Assembly: GCF_021134715.1 (NCBI RefSeq)
Contig: NC_060020.1
Span: 3,658,001 to 3,722,000, forward strand
Source: Daphnia pulex
Lineage: Eukaryota > Arthropoda > Branchiopoda > Diplostraca > Daphniidae
Direction of reading: 5' to 3'
DNA: 64,000 bases
Shown in pieces: positions 55,495 through 64,000 of the stretch. How positions within the stretch are numbered: position 1 is the first letter of the stretch; each line of letters begins with the position of its first letter. Both the position numbers and the translations under genes were made by a program. The notes under the pieces were generated by a model. The model was not told where the DNA came from. It was given only the letters and a program-made list of their open reading frames with translations, and did not search any database.

Positions 55495-55575
55495 GTCGCC
55501 AATCAACTTCACCAGTTGATTGGCGAGCCTCTTTCTGGGCTCTCCTCCCAGAGCCTGGAGGGAACCTGTGGCGAC
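55495..55575. repeat. Strong hairpin beside the right direct repeat
   Basis: TCGCCAATCAACT (55496-55508) and AGTTGATTGGCGA (55514-55526) form a perfect 13 bp stem with a 5-base loop. Further self-complementary parts follow (GGGCTCT with AGAGCC, and GTCGCC at 55495 with GGCGAC at 55570). It ends 17 bp before the right copy of the direct repeat. It may be a transposon end or a structured RNA. Confidence 0.7.
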
Positions 55576-55592
55576 GCGAGGCAGTAGCACAA

Positions 55593-55858
55593 TATAAAAA
55601 TCGATTGGCACACGGGAAAATAATCTAATAGAAATATGTGCATAGAGTAGTATGACACACTCACATACGAAAGAGCTTAGCTAGCTAGCCAAAAAGATAA
55701 TGGTAGAAAGGTCATCATATTTATTTGAGCGTGAGCCGGATCCGGTCGAGTGCGCCGTGACATCATCTCGGTGACTTGCGCTGATTAGGAATTGAATGAA
55801 AAATCATTCGGATATGAGAGGTAGACAAAGGGGGGAAAAAAAGCCACGGGAAAAGGGG
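55593..55858 (+). repeat. Direct repeat, right copy
   Basis: Second copy of the block at 48268-48534, in the same orientation and about 93% identical by eye. The sequence on its right has no counterpart beside the left copy. The sequence left of copy 1 has no counterpart beside copy 2. This is as expected if the 7 kb between them was inserted with duplication of the target. Confidence 0.9.
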
Positions 55859-57100
55859 TGGAGTCGCTAGTTTTGTTTGGGGCGTGTTCAATGTACATCA
55901 TAAATAAAAAGCGAGTTGTTGGCGACACGAAGACGAGACACACTATCCCGATCGGAGCAGGTGATAGTGAGCGTTCAAACGGCATCAATCAAAAATAGGC
56001 AAATCGTGCCTTATTTTATTTTCTTTCCTTTCTGCGCCGTGAGTCTCGGTCAATATTAGTCCAAGAATTAACTGGTTTACACGCTGCTCTAGTCCGTCTA
56101 ATCACGAAAAGACAATAAAAACAACATCAACGCAAACAAGTTAAAAAGATGATCCTGCCGTTCGGATGAGATGATGTACACTTGATGCCCACGTGACGGC
56201 GACACACATAATCCCTCCCGAAAAATAGAATCGAATCACGAAAAACAGAAGAGAAAAGAACGTTGATTTTTGAATTTTCTTTTCTTATCTTGGAGAGGGG
56301 TGGGAGAGCGGCTCGTGTAGTCCCTACCCGTCGATGACCTAACCGGCCGACTTGATATCATTTTAGTAATAAAACCAAAAACCCCACAAACGCACGCTCT
56401 TACAGATCCGCTTCCCCCCACCACCACCAGCCGAACCCCCTAGCGAACTTACACCACCACCGAACGAACGAACCCCCTTAAAGTTGGACACCAAAAATAA
56501 GAAACAGCACGAAGGAGAGAAGAGAGAGAGAAAACCAAAAAAGTCAGCACAAGAGTCGGTTCGTTTCTTTTCTTTTTTAGTATCGTCACCGGTTACATCG
56601 AGTGCTGAAGTTTGTGCGTGCGTGAGAGTGGTTAACATTGCGGAGATGAGCGTGGGCAGCGAGCAGAACACAACCGAAGCGTATTATTAACCATTCGGGA
56701 AATTTTCTTTCGAAAAGGAGCGCCACACGCTTCTCGTGAAAAATACACACGACGACCTCACTGTGTGTGTGTATGAGAGAGAGAAGGTAATGTTATTACT
56801 ATACTACGAAGAGAGAGGTCTAACTAAGGTGTGCCATGAGAGCACAGGGCGCCCCTTCTCTCTCTCTCTCTTCTCTTTCGAGTTTTTAACGTCTTCCGTG
56901 AATGGACCGGCCATTCATTCAACAGTTGAGGTGTGTGAGGAGTTGCGCAGATCTGGTCTGGGACTCGTTCCATCAAAAGCCTCGTCCCGGCGTCGTCCCA
57001 GCGTCGTTGTGTTTTTTTTTCCCCTCCGACAGTGTTGGAGGGAGACAAATTTAATTTCGGGAATTTGAATCGTTTGTGGTTGTGAGTGCGTGTAACGTTG
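55859..57100. other. Probable promoter and 5' UTR of the gene starting at 57101
   Basis: The sequence contains short GA, GT and CA runs. An in-frame TGA lies 15 nt before the ATG at 57101, which supports that ATG as the first in its frame. No coding exon is recognised here. Confidence 0.4.
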
Positions 57101-57194
57101 ATGAACTACAATGATTTGAAAATGTGTTCTCGTTGTGGAATCTCCAATGGAACGGAAAATGGATTAAAGTCGTCGACACGCTCCGAAATCAACG
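57101..57194 (+). CDS. First coding exon of an unidentified gene
   Basis: ATG at 57101 opens MNYNDLKMCSRCGISNGTEN, continues GLKSSTRSEIN, and ends at a good donor (ACG|GTAAGT) in phase 1. The CSRCG motif hints at a zinc-binding or Cys-rich N-terminus but is too short to assign. An in-frame stop lies just upstream. No second exon was found before 64000, so the first intron would exceed 6.8 kb, which is long for this genome but usual for developmental regulators. It could also be chance. Confidence 0.45.
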
Positions 57195-57486
57195 GTAAGT
57201 TCTCGAACTATCTTTATTGTTGACAAGAGTTCTTAGTGTGCGCTATTTTGAGCGGGTTTATCGTTGACTTTGGATAGAACCAAATTAGCCGTTGGGTTTT
57301 CATTGTCACTGACCAAGTGGTTTGAGATTGTGCCATCGCATTTGCGTGTGCGGTTATTTTTTTTTTTTTACATATGGGATACCTTTTTTGCCTACTTTCG
57401 AATTTTCATGACATCAGCTCTATTTTGAGCGTTGAGGCGGTTGGGAGATACCGCACCTTCTACCCATTCAGTCGCTATTCACGCTG

Positions 57487-57564
57487 CTAGATGGCGAAAG
57501 AAAGTTTCGAAAATCTTTTTCAACAGATGGCGTCATTCTGTTTACTTATTCGACCGCTAGATGG
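57487..57564. promoter_or_regulatory. Cluster of three CTCF-like CTAGATGGCG motifs
   Basis: CTAGATGGCG (57487-57496), CAGATGGCG (57524-57532) and CTAGATGG (57557-57564) lie within 78 bp on the same strand. They match the core of the CTCF site (YAGRKGGCR). Single similar sites occur at 26602, 48732 and 50091. The position between collier plus the cassette and the next gene is where an insulator could sit. Confidence 0.4.
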
Positions 57565-60500
57565 AAATAGCTCTCAGTGTCACTTTCAAAAACTTCGGGT
57601 AATTTCCAAAAATCCCGAACGAAAAAGTCGAAAAAATAAAAACAAAAGAAAAGAAAAAGTGGTGGCCAGGAAGACGGGCACCTGTTTCCGTATCATCGAA
57701 ATGGTCCATAAATCAATTTAAATCCCATAAAGGAGAGAGGACGAGATCTTAAGGAGGACAGCACACACAAAATGAACGCAAGACGTTTGTCACGATAAGT
57801 CGGATGATGCGATGCGTTATCGTTCAACGTTGGCCGCAGCAGCAGCAGCAGTTCAGCCAAATAACAAACATGGAGGAGAAAAAATAAAAAATATAAGAGA
57901 GGGGCCTAAATAGACTAAAAGAGAGAGAGAGAGAGGAGAGAGATAGAGATAAGTCGGCCTAGTAGAAAATAATCATAAAACAGTTCGTCCCCTCCGAACG
58001 TTCAAACAAGGAGCGAAGCTGCAGCAGCAGCAGGAGCAGCAGCAGAGCGGCGGCTAAGATACGTTTGAAATGCGGCAGCTCTCTCCCGGCGCCCCACAGC
58101 ACAATTATTGACTTGTCACCGAAATCGTTTGCGCTGCGCGACCTTTTACCCACGAGTTTGGTTGCCCAGCTGTTTGTTGCCTGAAATGTATAAGCTCTAA
58201 TATAGCGCCCACCTCCGACAAAGAAAAGGAAAAAAGAAAAAAAACTAGAATATTATATTAAGTATGCTAATCAGCGATGACTTTATATGTACGTCGCTAA
58301 AAGGCTCGAAAGGAAAAATTACAAGGGATTTTTTGTGTGGAATTTATGACCTATCTTCGGTGGGATATTTCTTTTGCCACAATATTGATTGATAAGGAAA
58401 TGTGTATAATACCATTGGCTATGTGATTAGGCAAATCCTATTTAGTCTTGTGGAGTCTATAGGAAAGCCTGGGCAACGGTCGAGAAGGACTGTGGACTGT
58501 AGTGCGGCTTGTTACCAACCGCCTTTATTCTCTTATATTCACTTTTGAGCTAAAAGTCAAAATTCCCCATCTATTTGAGTATTTTCTTTGGCTTCGTTGA
58601 AAAATTCCTCCTTTCAATTTGAGTCGATGCCACCCGCCAATTTCGCTGAAAAAAAAAAAACGAATTGAAATGATTACAACTTTACCAGGGCACTCTGTTT
58701 AACGATCCTGGAAAAGGAAACGAATGGCAATTGTTCAAATTCTTTTTCGTCTGGGAAAATTCACGACCAAATATGGAAATGCCAATTATTAGCTCACGGA
58801 GACGGAACGAATGAAAACCACGAACAAATTTTAAACATAAAAGTAGATTTAGAATCTTTTTTTGTTTTGTTTTTTTGTTCAAAGAAACTCAATTTGGGTC
58901 GGGGTCGTTCACGTTTCCTTACACTCTGGTCGGGATTATTTTTTCTTTAATTTCGATTTCATGTTTTTTTTTTCTTCTTCAAATTAATCTTGGCGGTTGT
59001 TGTTGTCGTCGCTCGGTCGAAGGGCGTTGCAACCCAATTTCTTTTTACAACTCAACACGTGGTCGGCGCCAATTTGACTGCTGCTCGTTTTTTTTCCCGA
59101 TTTGATATTCGTCAAAAATGAAACGCACTAGCTAGCCGCTTTTCAAATTGATTTCATTTTTCCGATTTCTCGCATTTACGGTCGCCAAGGAAACGGAACA
59201 TTACACCACCACCGCAACTTCCTTACATGCTTTCTTCTTCTTCTTCTTCTTCCCCGAACAAAAAATTAAAAATTAAAAGTAAAATCGTCTATTTCCTTTT
59301 CTGTACTTTCTATTTCTTAGTTTTGGTGTCATCAGCTGATCAAACAAACAAGGCGAGCCGAAATTTTTCTCGTTTGGGTTCTACCCTCTTATTTAAGGTT
59401 ATCGCTGTGTCTCCCTCCCGATGGCGACCGAATCTCGTTTATGTAGTAGATTTTTCTTTTCCTTTTTTTTCTTCCCCTTTTCAACATTTGACTTGAAATG
59501 GACGAGTCAACAGCTCCGTGAAAAAGGGCAGGGTTACAACCTAGCAAATAGCCGCCGCCCCTTATAACAACCCGCCAAATTCTTATTGAAATAAAATTCC
59601 CCTTTTCCGTTTTCTCTTCACCACGAATTTGTCCCGTCAGACTCACGAAAAATCCGACGAAGGCCGACTAGACTGAATAAATAAAAAGGGCAGAAGAAGA
59701 AGATGAAGGAGAAGGAGAAATGCATTTTCTAACTGTTTTCCATCATGCGATCGTATCCAATCAATCTGGCCCGATAAAAACCACCCGTCGAGTCTATTAT
59801 CTCACCTGTCGAGTTCATACTCAAGAATGTGTCCGAGATCTTTAAAGAAACAAAGATATCTTATAGACTCTCTGCTTTTTCTGTGTAGCCTCAAAAAACA
59901 AAAAAACAAAAGAGAGTCGAAAATATGTTTCAAACGCGCTTAGGTGAGGTTATATATATACACACACACAGGCACACACACAGAGACAAACATAGCAGCG
60001 TAAAAGAGCGTCAGGGCCGAGTGGAGAGAGCTAAGAGATAAACGGTTATTATACCTTCTTTTTTCTTTCCTCCTCTGCCTCCCCCCGTTGCCATAAAAAC
60101 CAGTTGAGGGATGGAGTCGACAACACGACCACTCCATTAGCAGATGTTTATATATATGTGTATATTATACACTATATTATATACCCCTCTCTCTCTCTCT
60201 CTCGCTGTCCTTAGAGAAGAAATTCTTCGCTGGGCTGTCGTCTGTGTGTGTGTGCTGTGTCGCTGCTGTGGCCGGCCAAGATCTTGACCGTTTCAAATAT
60301 TGGGACACCACACATTTCAAGGTTTGTGTGTTTTATTGGCTTCTTTGGAGAGAGGATATAAGCCCGGCTGCTGCAGTGGCCGGCGATAGGCTGCGCCTGC
60401 AGAATCAAGCGGCAAGTTCAAATCTTTCCCAATAGTTGCGTCGTTCGGGTGGAAAATAAAAATGAAGGCCCGCGTTTAACATTCGGCAATTCCTCAGAGG

Positions 60501-63500
60501 CGATTAGATTTTGTGTTAGATTATTTCACATTACGCTCTGGTGATGGCGGCCATCAGCGCAATTTAACGATTTGATCGCTTGCGGTATTTTGCCAAATCC
60601 TACCAATAAAAAAACGTGGGGAATTTCCCGGTGACATAATCGCAGAGGATAGGGAAACACCGGACGTAAAAATCGATAAAATGAAATACGATAAAGTCGT
60701 TTTTATTGGCAGCACTCGAGTGCCGTGTGGCGTAGATTTGGTTCTTCTTTGAAAAGAAAAAAAAAAAAAAAATTAAGGACACACATAAAACGTCAAACAT
60801 TAGACTGAGAGCGTAGAGAGAAAAGACCCCAAACGTGATTTGAGAGAGCGTGACTGGAAACTTTCTTCTGGTCACCTCACTTATGTCAACAACACACACG
60901 ACGAAAAAAAATTTAAAAAAAAAAAAAAAATTACATAATATTTTCTTTTTCAAGAATTCCAGAAATGATGAAGCTCCGGTGCTAAATCTCAGTGTCAATA
61001 ATCTTTTAAGTTATGACAGCGGGAATATAACAATCCGATACACGATACTATACTGGAAAAAAGTATGACGTATATAAAAGAATAGCCCCGGAACGTTACA
61101 CTAGTTATAAATAATATCACACGTAAATTATGATGATTAGATTTCCCGTTTGTCTTCCTGGGAAACGCGAGGTTCTCTCTCTCCTTTCAGAATCTTCCTG
61201 CCGGGAGAAAACGAGTAAATTTTTTTCCCCCACTTTAACTTGACGGTCGTTGGCGAGCGAGTGATTGAGTGAGGACCTCCTCGCTCAATCAAGGGAAAGG
61301 AGTGTCATCGCTCGAGTCGTCGTAAAACGTTCGCCACGATAAATTCAGCTTTTATTCCTCCCCCGTTTTGTTCGCTTTATGCACGATCGAACCTAATCGC
61401 AGTTGTATGCAAATGACCGCCTCGTCTATCTCTTATTTCTTCTCAGGGGCTCGATAATCCCAACCCTGAAAAGAAAAGAAAAACAAAAAACCAAACAAGA
61501 CAATATTGATTGGTTTTCTTTTCTTTCCCTTTCAAAAACATTTGATGTCCAAAATATACTTAAAAAAAAAACAAGTGGAGGGAAATACGAGACGATCGTA
61601 TATTTATATTCACTTATAACCAAACTTGGATCGCAGCAGCGACTCTTCTTCTTCTTTTCTTACCGAGCGAGAAGAAGGAGGAAGATATCGATATGGATGT
61701 GGCACATTCCGCGCCATCCATCATTGAGGGTATACCAATGAGTCGAACCTCTCTACAACAGGACAATACTGTATAGTGTATATACATATACATACATGGT
61801 TCCCGGAAGTTTTATACGGTCACAACTGAGAGGGTTAGTCGACCAAAAGGTCGCCCATCCAAAAAACAGTTTCCTAACGACCACGGTGTTTAAATTGAAG
61901 ATTTTTCGTTAGACGAAGTTTAGATCGGTTATATGACATTGTGAGTTTCCGTACAGTTTCCGTATTCAATTTGGCGAGACTCTGATAAGACAAAATTGGA
62001 ATTTGACGCGTCCTAAAAATAGGCGAAAACTCTGTTATCTAAATAGGAATGAGAAGCATTTTCATTCAAATTTAGACACATGACACGTCCATTGTCCCTG
62101 GCGCGCTATCTAACCTCCGTGTCAGCTATAAACGCGGCGATGATTTCATTTGACGCGCAAGAGAGAAATCTCCCGTATAATCTACGGTGATCGCTGGAAG
62201 CGGAAAAATCCGATTCCGAAAACTTTTGTATTTGCCTCTCCATCCGTACTTCTCTCAAATCGTACCGTACACTATACACAACTTGTCTAGATCTCTCTAA
62301 GCTGCTTTCTACAGAATAACGAGATCTAACACATGTCCCTTTTGCGATAGGAAGAAATGTTTCTTAGCTTACCCATTTTTTTTACACCGTACAACCTTTC
62401 GTCCCTGCTCCGGTCTACTACACATCCGTACCTATATAATCTAAAGTGTGTCTCTCTGTTTGTGTGTGTGTGTGCGCTATTGTCGCCGAGAGAAAAACAG
62501 TTTTCGGATCTTTTAAAATGAACTTTCAATAGGAAGATAATGAAGCTGAAGGATGGAGGAGAAGATGTCAGCAAAGAGATAGGCCCACACAAGACTCGGT
62601 TCCTGGTGCCTCTCTTTCTTGGTTGCCTTCCTGATGGAAATCTCAGCATCCCAATCTCGTTTTTGCCAGAGTAAAAAGAAGAAGAAGAACATGTTCTCTT
62701 TCTTTTTTTGGTGAGTTCATCATGTTGGGGAACACAGCAAGTGAAGAGAGGACTTCTTCTTCTTCGTCTCCCCCTTCTAATGTGTTGCAGAGCATGCCAC
62801 CGCGAGCATAAATCCTCTCTCTATCCCTCAGCTCCATCCATGTAGAAAAAAATGTTGGCTGCGAGTTCTTTCTTTTTTAACGGCCGGAATGACAGCAGAA
62901 GGAGTCTCTCTCTCTCTTAAGCTAGGACCAATTAGTGGTCAAATCCATTTAAAAGAAGAAGAAGAAGAAAAAAAGAGTAGACCTTTGGCGTATACGTACG
63001 TCCCTCTTTCTCCGCCCTCGCCCGCCTTCGCCTCGTTTAAATTTCCCCTTGGCTGCTGCTGGCTGCTGTTGTATTGCTCATGTCGGGCCCTGTATCTCTC
63101 ATACGCTATAACCTGGTCGTGGTGTATATATATATAGCCCAAGCGTAGAAGAAGGAGAGTGTGTGTGTGTGGTGGTACACATCCGTAAAACTCAATTAGG
63201 TTTTTTTTTCTTCTTTCTTTCTTCCATTTTTTGGAGGTTTTTTTTTAACGTGCCTATAAAAACCGTAAGAGCGGAACGGTGCGGAATCGATCGACTTTGG
63301 CCCTCCCTTCTTTTTGGGTTTTCCTCCTCCCTCCGCACGCGATGATTTCATTACATTACAAATCCATCGTCGTGGAATCGATGGATCGCCAATGCCGCCC
63401 CCGCGCCGCTCATCGATGGCTGGCGTGTCCGATTCAATTGCGTTGGGACGGACGAAATTGTTCTCCTTTTTTTTAACCCCCCGAAAAAGCCCAGGCCTTT

Positions 63501-64000
63501 TGCGCTATTTTCATCTTCTTCTTTCCATCGAATGCAATCTATTTATTATTTTCCTCCGGTTCTTATTCTGAAATAACCTAAATGGTGGGGGGAGTTCTTC
63601 CGCTTCGGCGGGTCGCCGCCGCTGCTGCCGCCCACACAGAACAGCCCACACAACCCCCGTCACTTACTACCGTCTTCTTCTTCTCTCTCTCTTTGTGTTA
63701 CGAGCGTTTTTCTTTTGTGTCAGGTGTAGAGAGAGAGATGTCAAGAAGGAAAGAGAAAAAAATCAAGTAGCCAAAAACCAGTTGGAAAAAAGTTTTTTTT
63801 TTTTCATCTGTCTTCGTATGGAATTCAAAAGACCCGCAAAAAAAGGTGTCACAAAAAGATTTTTTTTTCTTTCCTTTATTTGTCCAACCAGGTGTGTCCT
63901 TCGCGAGGCTCATCAATAGGTGTCGATGTTATTTTTTTGTGTGTGTGTGTGGGTATTCGTATGTGTCAATTTGTCAAACCACCTCCGACCGGTTCTTGGA
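57565..64000. other. Low-complexity non-coding region to the window end
   Basis: About 6.4 kb of AT-rich sequence with homopolymers, a GA run at 57921-57950 and GT/CA runs near 59958, 60241, 62460 and 63160. The part near 63580-63670 is Ala/Pro-rich in translation but shows no splice-supported exon that I can defend. No gene is recognised on either strand. Confidence 0.4.

Overview
The window is animal nuclear DNA, almost certainly from a crustacean close to Daphnia. Genes are split into many small exons with mostly 60-150 bp GT-AG introns. The proteins are arthropod or metazoan orthologues, and one relict has the tyrosine-rich YYTTKAPEYY repeat style that I associate with Daphnia proteins. 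All exon joins below were made by eye, from splice consensus, reading phase and remembered family sequence; no search was run.

Layout, left to right. (1) 1-11003, minus: the N-terminal part of a KDM3/JMJD1C-type histone demethylase; the catalytic end lies left of the window. (2) 11877-14862, plus: threonyl-tRNA synthetase, head-to-head with KDM3, with a second phase-matched first exon that looks like a mitochondrial presequence. (3) 16361-18416, plus: a REEP1-4 type ER-shaping protein. (4) 18989-22933, minus: a two-lobed transferrin that has lost most iron ligands and ends in a GPI-type tail. (5) 24850-29125, plus: ionotropic receptor 25a (IR25a), the chemosensory co-receptor, apparently intact. 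(6) 29799-30204, plus: a small secreted Gly/Pro-rich protein with a TATA box. (7) 30205-40750: about 10.5 kb without recognisable coding sequence, rich in simple repeats and carrying a dense cluster of the heptamer AGGAGCC/GGCTCCT. (8) 40751-46448, plus: the COE/EBF transcription factor (collier/knot). (9) 48268-55858: a segment of about 7 kb bracketed by two copies of a 266-267 bp direct repeat. It holds a truncated FMR1-like gene, a frameshifted SMC2 fragment, a broken tyrosine-rich repeat gene, a piggyBac-type MITE and hairpins. It reads as a dumping site for duplicated gene pieces. (10) 55859-64000: a 5' exon starting at 57101 of an unidentified plus-strand gene, a CTCF-like motif cluster just inside its first intron, and long low-complexity sequence.

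Most of the genes are ordinary housekeeping, developmental or chemosensory genes with no evident functional link. The unusual part is the 48.3-55.9 kb cassette, followed by the motif cluster upstream of collier and the putative dual-targeting first exons of the synthetase.
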